From contig WJMJ01000018.1 of NCBI GenBank assembly GCA_014728035.1, positions 1 through 64,000 on the forward strand: a stretch of 64,000 nt of DNA, given 5' to 3'. This stretch comes from Promethearchaeota archaeon (GTDB lineage: Archaea; Asgardarchaeota; Thorarchaeia; Thorarchaeales; Thorarchaeaceae). A model generated the notes under the pieces. The model did no database searches. It was not told the origin of the DNA and was given only the letters and a program-made list of their open reading frames with translations. A program made the translations under genes and the position numbers. Below are positions 36,394-44,899 of the stretch, in pieces. Each line of letters opens with the position of its first letter. Position 1 is the first letter of the stretch.

Positions 36394-38586
36394 TTAGATT
36401 ACCCCCAGCCAAATCAATGCGATAATCGCCATGAGTCCAACACCAAAGATAATGACACTAACATAGTCATTCACTCGACCTGTTTGTGCATGTTGACTGA
36501 ACTCAGATGCTTCCACGCTACGGCTCGATACGCCCTCGGCAAACCCATCAACCACATTATCATCAAACCACCGTATCCTTCTAGACAGTCCAATAGCTAG
36601 ATCCGCTGAACGGAAATCAATTCCATCGATAATTCGATTGTCAATTCTTTCTCTCCACCAATTAGCAAAGGAAAGGATTTTTTTCAATATCCAATAGTAT
36701 GCTTCGTTGATATACCAACGATGACGTAGAAAGTTGTAAACTCTTCTTCTAAAGCCATTTTCAGGAATGACTGCATTTGGTGTGTCAGCACCCTTGATGT
36801 AAATAAGATACCCAGGAATACCACCCAGAGCTAATGCACCAAGCGTGATAGTAAACGGTACAAGGCCCGGCATGGTCAATTTAACCAATATCATCTCAAG
36901 CATCGTTTCAGACCATAGAGATGCTGTTAGTACCCCTTCCTCCAATACAATACCTTGAACAAACGGATAGACTGTAAATGCAACGACAGTAAATGCTGCA
37001 AGAATATACAGTGGAACCATCATTGCTGGTCCTGGGTCATGTGGCGTTTGATGGTGGCTTTCTTCTTGTTCATCATCTGCTGAATCTTCCTGTTCAAAGT
37101 TGGAAGAGCCATAGAATGTCATACCCATGAGTCGGAAACTATAGAATATCGTACATGCAGCAGCAACGACTGCAAATGCAAAGAGAACCCATCCTAGTGT
37201 GTTATGTAGTGCAAGCTCGTAAGTGTATTCAATAATAGAATCTTTTGACCAGAATCCTGAGAATGGGGGTAAACCAGAAAGAGCAAGGACCCCTATCCAC
37301 ATCACAATGAAGGTTTTCCGCATATGCTTTTTGAGACCTCCCATCTTGGTCATATATTTCGTATGAACCCCATGAATCACACCACCTGCTGCTAGAAACA
37401 GTAGAGCTTTGAATACCCCATGGCTGATAACATGAAGAATGCTTGAGAGATATGCATGTTCATAATGAGTCAATAGGCCACCTACACCAATAGCCAGCAT
37501 CATATATCCTAACTGACTCAAAGTCGAAAACGCAAGGACTTGTTTTAGCTCATTTGAAACCATACCCATAGTAGCAGTCATGAGTGCAGTAATAGCACCG
37601 ATAATAGCAACTACTGTAAAGAAGGGCAAGGCTGCTTCAAATCCAATAATCTGTAACGGGGCAAAAATCGATTCAGCATGACTTCCTCCTGCAGCTTCTA
37701 CCATGGTCACAAGAAACCTAGCGCTTATGTAGATACCAGCTTTTACCATTGTGGCTGCGTGAATCAATGCAGATACAGCAGTTGGTCCTGCCATAGCTTC
37801 GGGTAACCAGACCTGCAGAGGTGCTTGACCAGATTTTCCAATTGCGCCCATGAACAATAGTAAGAATGTAGGGACTAACATACCAGTAGATGCCATCACA
37901 CTCCACCAATGTTGGGCATCATGAGACATCTCGGTAAATGAAAAGGTTCCAGTAAAGACGAAGAGAAGAAGAATGCCTCCTAGCATGAATGCATCTCCAA
38001 TTCGAGTAACGATGAATGCTTTTGTTCCGCAATGTGTGTTGTATTCACCTTCGGTCTCAAAGTTCAGTAGTGGGTTATCAGAATCGATGTCTGAAGGGTC
38101 GGTTTCAGGAGGATTTCGTTTGTCATTCCAGAAACCAATGAGGCCGTAAGAACAGAAGCCCATTATCTCCCACCCAATAAAAGCGATAAGTAGGCTATCG
38201 CTGAGAACTAATGTAAGCATTCCACCACCAAAAGCAAGCATAAGAAAGAAGAATCTATCACGGTCCTCTTCATGCGCCATGTATTCAGTACTATATACAT
38301 AAATCAGAAAACATAATGTGCTTGCCAATATAGCCATGATGACTGATAGTGGATCTAGAAGAACTGAAAATTCTAAGTTCATAGATTCAATCCAAAGCCA
38401 AGATGTTGTGGTTGCAGGATTATTAATCTCAAATAGTAAGGACCAGCAAAAAGCCATAGCTATACCCATAATGATAGCGGGGGTCCAGTCACGTATTTTT
38501 TCACTGAATTTTCCAACAAGTGGAACTAGTAAAGATCCTGCTAAGGGTAATACAAGAATCAAGTAGTAGGGTAGTCCAAACAACAT
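36394..38586 (-). CDS. nuoL: Complex I subunit NuoL with lengthened lateral helix
   Basis: A 730-residue distal antiporter-like pump with C-terminal lateral (HL) helix. It keeps TM5 Glu (FIGWEIMGF), TM7 Lys (GAIGKSGQAPLQVWLP), TM8 Lys (HAATMVKAGIY) and TM12 Lys (SGFWSKDSIIEY). Two features make it long: an acidic insert after the TM5 region (PPETDPSDIDSDN) and a lateral-helix segment in which IDNRIIDGI (648-656) is echoed by FDDNVVDGF (674-682), exactly 26 residues later. That repeat suggests a lengthened helix spanning an extra pump subunit. The start is supported by GAGGTGAT. Confidence 0.94.
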   Translation of the reverse strand: MLFGLPYYLILVLPLAGSLLVPLVGKFSEKIRDWTPAIIMGIAMAFCWSLLFEINNPATTTSWLWIESMNLEFSVLLDPLSVIMAILASTLCFLIYVYSTEYMAHEEDRDRFFFLMLAFGGGMLTLVLSDSLLIAFIGWEIMGFCSYGLIGFWNDKRNPPETDPSDIDSDNPLLNFETEGEYNTHCGTKAFIVTRIGDAFMLGGILLLFVFTGTFSFTEMSHDAQHWWSVMASTGMLVPTFLLLFMGAIGKSGQAPLQVWLPEAMAGPTAVSALIHAATMVKAGIYISARFLVTMVEAAGGSHAESIFAPLQIIGFEAALPFFTVVAIIGAITALMTATMGMVSNELKQVLAFSTLSQLGYMMLAIGVGGLLTHYEHAYLSSILHVISHGVFKALLFLAAGGVIHGVHTKYMTKMGGLKKHMRKTFIVMWIGVLALSGLPPFSGFWSKDSIIEYTYELALHNTLGWVLFAFAVVAAACTIFYSFRLMGMTFYGSSNFEQEDSADDEQEESHHQTPHDPGPAMMVPLYILAAFTVVAFTVYPFVQGIVLEEGVLTASLWSETMLEMILVKLTMPGLVPFTITLGALALGGIPGYLIYIKGADTPNAVIPENGFRRRVYNFLRHRWYINEAYYWILKKILSFANWWRERIDNRIIDGIDFRSADLAIGLSRRIRWFDDNVVDGFAEGVSSRSVEASEFSQHAQTGRVNDYVSVIIFGVGLMAIIALIWLGVI

Positions 38587-38597
38587 ATCATATCACC

Positions 38598-40109
38598 TCA
38601 TGGGAGAAGTCCACTTACTCCTTCTAAACCGCTGAGTATAATATCCAAGGCTACACCTGGGAAGATTCCAAAGAACACAATTAACACTCCTAGGATAATC
38701 ATTGGAATGACCATGGAACGGGGTGCTTCAGATACATCTTCAAGTTCATCTGGGTGAGTTCCTAGAAATACCCTCCAGAGAAACCGCAACATGTATCCAG
38801 CACTAACAATCGAACTTGAAACAGCTAAAACGCTAAGAATGAGAAACTCAGGCCGAAGAATTCCAGAAGATGAGACCAGAGCTGCATCAAAACCACCTAG
38901 AAACATCATCCATTCACTTGCGAACCCGGATAATGGAGGACTACCAGCAATACTCATAGCTCCAATAGCTGCTGTAAAAGCAGTGAGGGGCATCTTATTT
39001 GATAGCCCACCCATCTTTGTAATATCACGAAGTCCAGTCTGGTGAATGACAGCTCCAGCAGCCATAAACAATAGTCCTTTGGAGAAAGCATGATTGATTA
39101 GATGGAATAATCCGCCACTAACACCCATAGTTGTATAGACTCCTAGTGAAAACAAAATGTATCCCATCTGTGAAACAGAAGAATAGGCTAGAAGACGCTT
39201 GATATCAATCTGAGCCAAAGCCATGAAACCACCATAGAACATGGTCAGCACTCCGATAACTGCAATCCAAAATGAAAGTGCTGCTGCTGCAGGACCAAGT
39301 AAAATCGACCCGAAACGAACAAGTGCATATGCACCAGTTTCAATCATAGCTCCTGAAAGAAGAACAGAAATTGGAGTTGGAGCTTCAGCATGTACAGGTG
39401 GTAACCACCAATGAATGGGAAAGACTGCCATTTTGACTAAGAATCCAGCAGCCATAAGTATGAAGATAATCTTGAGCAGGTCAGTAACTGCAGAACCAGC
39501 CAATGCAGTCTGAATAACTTGTAATTCAAAAGAGCCTGTGAGCATATAGAGGAAGCCAAAACCTACCAAAATGCACAGAGCGCCCGATTGAGTATATAAC
39601 CAGAACTTCATTGCGGTGCGCTTGCGAGTTTCAGGAAGTCCCCAGAAAAGTATCAGAAAGTAACTTGGAACAAGCATTATTTCCCAAGCGATAAAGAATT
39701 CGATGAGATTTGTTGCTAGAACCACCCACTGCATGCCCATTAGAAAGAAGAGTTGATTTGCAAAGAAAGTGGGTTTATTCTTCGTGTGATCAGTATATCC
39801 GACTGCATAAACCACTGATAGAAAACCAAGAACAACTATGGCAAATACAATAGGAAATGAAACTCCATCTAAGAATAGAGCAAATTCACCAAATACCGCA
39901 GACCACGTTGCAGCTTCTTTTGCAACCCCGCCCTCAATCATGACTCGATAAAATGGTAGAATCATCAATACCATCGAAGCAAATGAAAACCCAACTGCCA
40001 CTTTTCCAGCTGAAGTCTCTAATCGAGATTTGAGGAGATAGATTAACAGAGCTCCTACAAAGAGAACAGCAAGTGAGCTACCCATAAATGGAAAGTTCAC
40101 GAATTGCAC
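38598..40109 (-). CDS. Second NuoM-type antiporter-like subunit (extra pump), GTG start
   Basis: A 503-residue antiporter-like protein between nuoI and nuoL, additional to the usual L-M-N set. TM5 Glu (FFIAWEIMLVP), TM7 Lys (GFLVKMAVFPIHWWLP) and TM12 Glu (SGFASEWMMF) are retained. The TM8 position that reads Lys in canonical NuoM (LLKxGGYG) reads Glu here (AMIETGAYALVRF). The start is the GTG at 40109, which overlaps the nuoI TAG by one base and follows GGAGG (40118-40122) by eight bases; the ATG at 40133 lies inside nuoI. It is the natural candidate for the fourth pump of a '2M' complex I. Confidence 0.92.
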   Translation of the reverse strand: MQFVNFPFMGSSLAVLFVGALLIYLLKSRLETSAGKVAVGFSFASMVLMILPFYRVMIEGGVAKEAATWSAVFGEFALFLDGVSFPIVFAIVVLGFLSVVYAVGYTDHTKNKPTFFANQLFFLMGMQWVVLATNLIEFFIAWEIMLVPSYFLILFWGLPETRKRTAMKFWLYTQSGALCILVGFGFLYMLTGSFELQVIQTALAGSAVTDLLKIIFILMAAGFLVKMAVFPIHWWLPPVHAEAPTPISVLLSGAMIETGAYALVRFGSILLGPAAAALSFWIAVIGVLTMFYGGFMALAQIDIKRLLAYSSVSQMGYILFSLGVYTTMGVSGGLFHLINHAFSKGLLFMAAGAVIHQTGLRDITKMGGLSNKMPLTAFTAAIGAMSIAGSPPLSGFASEWMMFLGGFDAALVSSSGILRPEFLILSVLAVSSSIVSAGYMLRFLWRVFLGTHPDELEDVSEAPRSMVIPMIILGVLIVFFGIFPGVALDIILSGLEGVSGLLP

Positions 40110-40540
40110 TAGCGAAACCTCCGTCCTCGCCATTCTAAAGGTTCACGGTCAAGGGTGGTAATCTTATCTGGTCCATAGAGTAAATCTTCACGTTCTCCTT
40201 CGCTGATATCAACAACTTTCGTGTGATAGAGTGCTTCAAATCTACAAGCTTGAACACAGAGCCCACAGAATATACACCGGGTATAATCAAAGTACAATGC
40301 AGCATCTTTCTCATACTTTTGATCAGCTGTGTCAATTGATATAGCTACAACCGGACATGCACGAACACACTGTTTGCATGCTGTACAATTCTCTCTGACA
40401 TGAATGTGTCTACCACGAGTCCGTTCAGGATAGTCTCTATCTTCGAAGGGATAGAAGTAGGTGAAGGGTCTCTTGAAGATCTGTCTGAATACATTTTTAA
40501 GTATTTGAAATATATCACCTAGCGTTGAGAAGAATCCCAT
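40109..40540 (-). CDS. nuoI: Complex I subunit NuoI (two [4Fe-4S] clusters)
   Basis: A 144-residue ferredoxin-like subunit. An N-terminal amphipathic helix (FFSTLGDIFQILKNVFRQIF) is followed by two cluster motifs, CTACKQCVRACP and CIFCGLCVQACRF, for clusters N6a and N6b that pass electrons to N2 in NuoB. ATG 40540 is preceded by GGAGGTTG; the frame is open further upstream inside nuoH. Its retention means the complex keeps a ferredoxin-like entry path although NuoEFG are absent. Confidence 0.95.
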   Translation of the reverse strand: MGFFSTLGDIFQILKNVFRQIFKRPFTYFYPFEDRDYPERTRGRHIHVRENCTACKQCVRACPVVAISIDTADQKYEKDAALYFDYTRCIFCGLCVQACRFEALYHTKVVDISEGEREDLLYGPDKITTLDREPLEWRGRRFR

Positions 40541-40545
40541 TATTT

Positions 40546-41676
40546 TCAACCTCCGAGAAGCAGCAATCCGGCTAATCCCGGAATATACACAATAGCAAGC
40601 ATTGCTAGCACGACATTGAGTATCGAAAGTGGTAGCAGATATTTCCAACAGTACTCTACAATCTGGTCAGGTCTCAATCGATAGAAAGATGAAGTGACAA
40701 CTATGTAGAGAAAGAAAACGATTAAAAATTTGATAATGAAGTTCATAGCTGGAGGAAGGAAAGGTAATCCAAATGACCCTCCAAAGAACAATGCAACCAT
40801 CATAGCACTGTATAGCATCTGTTCTGCAAATTCAGCAAAATAAGTCATAGTGAAATAAATTCCTGTAAACTCAGTTCTCCATCCAAAAATAATCTCTGAG
40901 TCAGCTACCGGTGAATCGAAGGGGAATGTTCCAACAGATGCGATAGAACTAACCATGAAAGTCACTAGGTTGATGGGGAGTAAAAGAACAAACCAGATAC
41001 TGTTCTGAGCTTGTGCTATACCCATTAAGCTTAGAGACCCAGCCAACATTGCAGGACCTACTGACGAGATTATCATGGGAATCTCCGCAGCAAATTGATT
41101 GTTTGCTGCTCTAAAACCCCCAATGAGAGAATATTTCGATCCGGATACCCAACCTGCTAAGAGTGCAATTACTGGTACTGCAGTTAGAAAGGCAAAGATT
41201 AGAACAAGACTAACACTGAGGTCGGCAATAAACCAAGTTGGAGACCAAGGTATGAATGCAAATGGTAGTAGAACTATCACTAATAGCAAACACGGAAGAA
41301 ATCTGAACATCCAGCGTTTTGCCTTGTCAGGGATAATGGTCTCTTTTGAAACCAGCTTGATTGCATCTGCGAACAACTGGAATCCTCCAAATTTACCAAT
41401 ATGAAATGGTCCTCGTCTGTCTTGTATCCGCCCCCACATTTTCCGGGTGAACCAGACAGAAAAAATAATTCCCAGTACAATAAATACGAGACCAGGAAAG
41501 AGTATGGCCCTGAAAAGAAACCAAAAGTTATCAATGACTGCTGCCCAAGCAAATACAAAGATTCCCCAGATGCCATTGAAGACCCAGACAATGATTCCGT
41601 GTAACCACATAATGACATCATATAGCCAAGTTGGAATGCCTGCAAGCCATTGAAAGAAATCTATCTGTAACATCAT
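40546..41676 (-). CDS. nuoH: Complex I subunit NuoH (quinone-channel membrane subunit)
   Basis: A 376-residue heel subunit forming the quinone channel with NuoB and NuoD. The family cytoplasmic loop is recognisable (PFDSPVADSEIIFGWRTEFTG), as is RRGPFHIGKFGGFQ near the N-terminus. Compared with the usual PFDLPEAExEL, the first Glu is Val and the second Asp. The start at ATG 41676 (or 41673) follows AGGAGTGA; an earlier open start at 41700 lies within nuoD. Confidence 0.94.
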   Translation of the reverse strand: MMLQIDFFQWLAGIPTWLYDVIMWLHGIIVWVFNGIWGIFVFAWAAVIDNFWFLFRAILFPGLVFIVLGIIFSVWFTRKMWGRIQDRRGPFHIGKFGGFQLFADAIKLVSKETIIPDKAKRWMFRFLPCLLLVIVLLPFAFIPWSPTWFIADLSVSLVLIFAFLTAVPVIALLAGWVSGSKYSLIGGFRAANNQFAAEIPMIISSVGPAMLAGSLSLMGIAQAQNSIWFVLLLPINLVTFMVSSIASVGTFPFDSPVADSEIIFGWRTEFTGIYFTMTYFAEFAEQMLYSAMMVALFFGGSFGLPFLPPAMNFIIKFLIVFFLYIVVTSSFYRLRPDQIVEYCWKYLLPLSILNVVLAMLAIVYIPGLAGLLLLGG

Positions 41677-41684
41677 AATCACTC

Positions 41685-42818
41685 CTATCTGTCCCACCAA
41701 CCTGGGTATGGATCTAAACTTCCGAATATCACAATGAAATCAGCAAACTTGTTTCCAGGAACAAGATGCTTCAACGAATAATATGAGTTGAAACAAGGGC
41801 CTCGTATTTTTGCTCGATAGGGTGTTTGTGATTTATTCATTGTGCGAAGATACAGAGAAGTAATACCACGAGTACCTTCCACACGTCCATACGCTTCTCC
41901 TTCTGGAAGACGATTTGCTTTTCCACGTGCTTTGGGGTTGTATATCTCACCCTCTGGAAGGAGTGGAAGTAGTTGACGAATAATCTCTACCGAGGTTTCG
42001 ATTTCCTTGAATCTCTGGACCATCCGATCATAAGAATCACTTTCTCCAGGATGCTCCTTGTTAACATATGTTGGAACCTCCCAGTCCACCATGTCATAGG
42101 CTAAGTTCTCGTCAGGTGAATCTTTTCGAAGATCCATTGGAACACCACATGCACGGATATTTGGACCGCTTAATCCCCATCGCAGTGCTTGATTTGTGGT
42201 GAATTGTCCAATACCTCGAGTTCTTACTTTGAAGGTTGGACTTCGTAATAACATATCCCGAAATTTTGGCATCCGATCTTCTAACCGTTTCACTGCTCTA
42301 TTCAGTTTCTTTAGAAATTTATCAGTGAAATCATACTTGACTCCGCCAGGTGTATTGTAAGATACCGCATGTCGTGAGCCAGTTAATTCTTCAAAAGCAT
42401 CAAGGAAAAATTCTCGATCCACCCAGGGCCATAGAAGCATAGTGAATAAACCAAGTTCTGCTGCAAATTGCCCCCACCAAAATTGTAGACTATGAATTCG
42501 ACTAGCCTCCATCATGATAGTACGCATTACTTTTGCTCGTTCAGGAATGTCTATACCGGCTATTCGCTCTACAGCTGAAACATATGGATATTCTGCTAGA
42601 AACGCCTCTAGCATGCAAAGGCGTTCCATAATGAGCGCACCTTGTCTGAAATTCCGAAACTCAAGACACTTCTCTGCAGAACGATGGAAGTATCCAGCAT
42701 TGGGATCACATTCAACAATATAGTCCCCAACTAGTGTGAGTTTGGCTGCCCAACCATGAGCTGAAACGTGTTGAGGACCGAACCAGATCTCAGTAGCTTC
42801 TTCAAGTACGTCCTTCAC
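41685..42818 (-). CDS. nuoD: Complex I subunit NuoD (49-kDa, quinone-site subunit), GTG start
   Basis: A 377-residue subunit homologous to the [NiFe]-hydrogenase large subunit but without its terminal cysteine pairs. GPQHVSAHG keeps the histidine of the quinone headgroup site. GYFHRSAEKCLEFR ... AVERI aligns without gaps to Thermus Nqo4 as I remember it; the position of its quinone-binding Tyr87 reads Met (ERLCMLEAF). The C-terminal FIVIFGSLDP matches the family. The GTG start shares GTGA with the nuoC stop, and GGAGGT lies upstream. It should contact the NuoB domain at cluster N2. Confidence 0.94.
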   Translation of the reverse strand: MKDVLEEATEIWFGPQHVSAHGWAAKLTLVGDYIVECDPNAGYFHRSAEKCLEFRNFRQGALIMERLCMLEAFLAEYPYVSAVERIAGIDIPERAKVMRTIMMEASRIHSLQFWWGQFAAELGLFTMLLWPWVDREFFLDAFEELTGSRHAVSYNTPGGVKYDFTDKFLKKLNRAVKRLEDRMPKFRDMLLRSPTFKVRTRGIGQFTTNQALRWGLSGPNIRACGVPMDLRKDSPDENLAYDMVDWEVPTYVNKEHPGESDSYDRMVQRFKEIETSVEIIRQLLPLLPEGEIYNPKARGKANRLPEGEAYGRVEGTRGITSLYLRTMNKSQTPYRAKIRGPCFNSYYSLKHLVPGNKFADFIVIFGSLDPYPGWWDR

Positions 42819-43336
42819 CTGTTAGCACCTCCATCTGATGTAGTTGATTTGACCTCAGTCTCTTCTAACCTACTTCTATCAGTCTTGAAACTCTTTCTTA
42901 AGGGGTACTTTCCCTCTAGTTCTTCTGGAAGTAACAATAATCGTAAATCAGGATGTCCTTCGAAATATACTCCAAACATCTCATGTGTTTCTCGCTCATG
43001 CCATTCCATTCCAGGAAAAATATCAGAAATACTTGGAATAGTTGGTGTATCTACTGGAAGAGGGACACGTATCTGGCATAGAACCTGATTTGAATGTGAC
43101 CAGAAATAATAGATAACTTCGAATCCTGAATCCTCCAGATCCACTCCAAGTATTGTTTCAGGAAAGAGGTCAGAGTACGCAGCATCTAACATCTTCACTA
43201 TATCAACGATGTATTCTGGTGAGGTATCAATTTGAACTGTCTGGAAGCCTGCGGTGCGAGCCTCAATCCCCTTGAATTTTTGTTTCAGCTCATGCACCAA
43301 TTGAGCTCCAGAAATTCCACCCTCAGGGTTAGACAC
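42815..43336 (-). CDS. nuoC: Complex I subunit NuoC (30-kDa), GTG start
   Basis: A 173-residue hydrophilic subunit with the family signature WHERETHEMFGVYFEGHPD and the C-terminal YPLRKSFK. The start is the GTG at 43336: AGGAGG (43346-43351) lies nine bases upstream, and the gene then overlaps nuoK by eight bases. The ATG at 43384 would force a 56-base overlap. nuoB, which usually precedes nuoC, is absent here. Confidence 0.94.
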   Translation of the reverse strand: MSNPEGGISGAQLVHELKQKFKGIEARTAGFQTVQIDTSPEYIVDIVKMLDAAYSDLFPETILGVDLEDSGFEVIYYFWSHSNQVLCQIRVPLPVDTPTIPSISDIFPGMEWHERETHEMFGVYFEGHPDLRLLLLPEELEGKYPLRKSFKTDRSRLEETEVKSTTSDGGANR

Positions 43337-43649
43337 TTCGAGTTTCCTCCTGATGAATTGTTTGTCCAAGATCCACTGTTCCATACCGTCGATGATACAT
43401 AAGCATCAGAACCATTGCTAAAGCGGTATGAGCTGCTGCGATAGTGATGATGAGAATAGTTAGGCCTTGCCCAGTAAACGTGAATGGTGTATTATACAAT
43501 GCAAAGGCAATGAGAGCGATTGTTACACCATTGCCAATAATTTCAGCACCGATGAGTACACGAATGAGGTTTCGTTTAACCATCATTCCATACACACCTA
43601 ATCCTATCAGCATAAATGACAAGATCAGATACCATGACATTGGAATCAC
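43329..43649 (-). CDS. nuoK: Complex I subunit NuoK, GTG start
   Basis: A 106-residue three-helix subunit of the E-channel. Glu of TM2 (equivalent to E. coli Glu36) is present in LIGAEIIGNG. The TM3 Glu72 equivalent reads His: ITIAAAHTALAM against the usual AAAEAxxGLAL (codon 43428-43430). GTG start ten bases after AGGAG (43660-43664); ATG 43640 is possible. It overlaps the nuoJ stop by four bases. Confidence 0.93.
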   Translation of the reverse strand: MIPMSWYLILSFMLIGLGVYGMMVKRNLIRVLIGAEIIGNGVTIALIAFALYNTPFTFTGQGLTILIITIAAAHTALAMVLMLMYHRRYGTVDLGQTIHQEETRSV

Positions 43650-44260
43650 TCTTCATCATCTCCTTTAATCTCAGAGTACCCTGGATGAGTTACAGCTTCG
43701 ATTCCAAACTCTCCTTTGATAGGTTCTAGACGTTCAGCCTTTTCCATCTTCATAATTACCACAGCACCAACAAGAGCAGTCAGAATAATTAGCGCACTCA
43801 TCTGAATATAGATACCATGACCACCCCATAACCATTGAGCTAGACCCTCAAGACTCTGAGAGAGGTCTATATTCTCTATTGCAAAGCTTTCAGGCCATGG
43901 AAAGAGAAGAGCAAGAGTACCGGATAAGATCATCACAATAGTTGCAGTAAGAATGCCCAGTTGTTTTGCACGAGATGTTGGAAACACCTCCAATGTACTA
44001 TCTTGAGCTCGTGGCAATAGTAGAACAGCAAAAATAATCAATGCACTGATGCCGCCAGTATAGACTGCGATCTGCATCCCTGCAATGAATGGTGCTTCTA
44101 GGAGCAAATAGAAACCTGCAACAACTGACGCCATAATTCCGAAAAAGAATGCTGCATAAACAATATCTTCATGTTCCAATGCAAGATATGCAAGGATTAG
44201 CACTAAACCTGCAAGTAGCAAAAACTCAACTTGTTCAAAGAGGGTCTCAATTCCTTGCAT
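43646..44260 (-). CDS. nuoJ: Complex I subunit NuoJ
   Basis: A 204-residue five-helix subunit with the family segment MQIAVYTGGISALIIFAVLLLPRAQD in TM3 and its loop. It lies directly after nuoA (stop and ATG contiguous), with GAGGTAG as ribosome binding site. The J-K pair sits before C-D rather than after I, an unusual order. Confidence 0.93.
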   Translation of the reverse strand: MQGIETLFEQVEFLLLAGLVLILAYLALEHEDIVYAAFFFGIMASVVAGFYLLLEAPFIAGMQIAVYTGGISALIIFAVLLLPRAQDSTLEVFPTSRAKQLGILTATIVMILSGTLALLFPWPESFAIENIDLSQSLEGLAQWLWGGHGIYIQMSALIILTALVGAVVIMKMEKAERLEPIKGEFGIEAVTHPGYSEIKGDDEE

Positions 44261-44701
44261 TTAGTCTACCTCCCTCTGCATAGATGCTTCACTTTCAGCT
44301 TTTGCTTTCCGATACAATTCAACCGTTTCTTTCCCTGAAAGAAATGTTTCTGGAAGCCTTCGTATTGCATACCAGATTCCGAACATGAAAATTGCAATAA
44401 AGATAATCGATTGCCAAACCGCAAATTCAGTAAGACGTAATGAGGAACTTGAAAGCAACCAGAGGAATGCTCCCAATACATCAACCACTAAGAACAGAAT
44501 TGTATAGGTAAGATAGTTATATGGAAAAGATATTCTAGCTGGACCAATGGGTTCCTCTCCACACTCATAGGTGGAAGTCTTTTCAGAATTCTGAAGTACA
44601 TGTGGCCGTAATACCCATGAAGCGAATAACATCACGATAACAAGAACCGCTGCTAGTAATCCCCAGACTAATACCGGAATGAAGTCTATGAAGAGCCTCA
44701 C
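44261..44701 (-). CDS. nuoA: Complex I subunit NuoA, GTG start
   Basis: First gene of the operon, 146 residues, three helices. YECGEEPIGPA and the following Phe-Tyr-rich stretch are diagnostic. In TM2 the usual FDVE reads VDVL, so Asp is kept but Glu81 (E. coli numbering) is lost. In TM3 the Glu102 position reads Gln (WQSIIFIAIF). GTG 44701 lies five bases after AGGTGG; GTG 44710 has no such site. The promoter must lie in 44702-44899, shared divergently with a small membrane gene. Confidence 0.92.
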   Translation of the reverse strand: MRLFIDFIPVLVWGLLAAVLVIVMLFASWVLRPHVLQNSEKTSTYECGEEPIGPARISFPYNYLTYTILFLVVDVLGAFLWLLSSSSLRLTEFAVWQSIIFIAIFMFGIWYAIRRLPETFLSGKETVELYRKAKAESEASMQREVD

Positions 44702-44899
44702 TATTTCCACCTTGTTTTTGTATACGAGGGTATCTACATGGCTTCAGATTAACACTGTGTTTGCTCGCACAATGATTGAAATCTTTCAACCACTAGAGGA
44801 GCAAGTATCGAGGTCTATCATAAAAACTTACTGACTTTTCCATCTCGAAAGTCTTATAGAGTGAGGTGTTAGAAAGAGTCAGTGATATAGGTGGCTTTG

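Noticed and set aside
40109..40133. ATG 40133 as the start of the extra NuoM
   Set aside because: It lies inside nuoI; the GTG at 40109 has a GGAGG at ideal spacing and the TAGTG overlap typical of this operon.
44261..44484. Alternative minus-strand frame overlapping nuoA
   Set aside because: Shadow of nuoA, whose YECGEEP motif and position in the operon are unambiguous.
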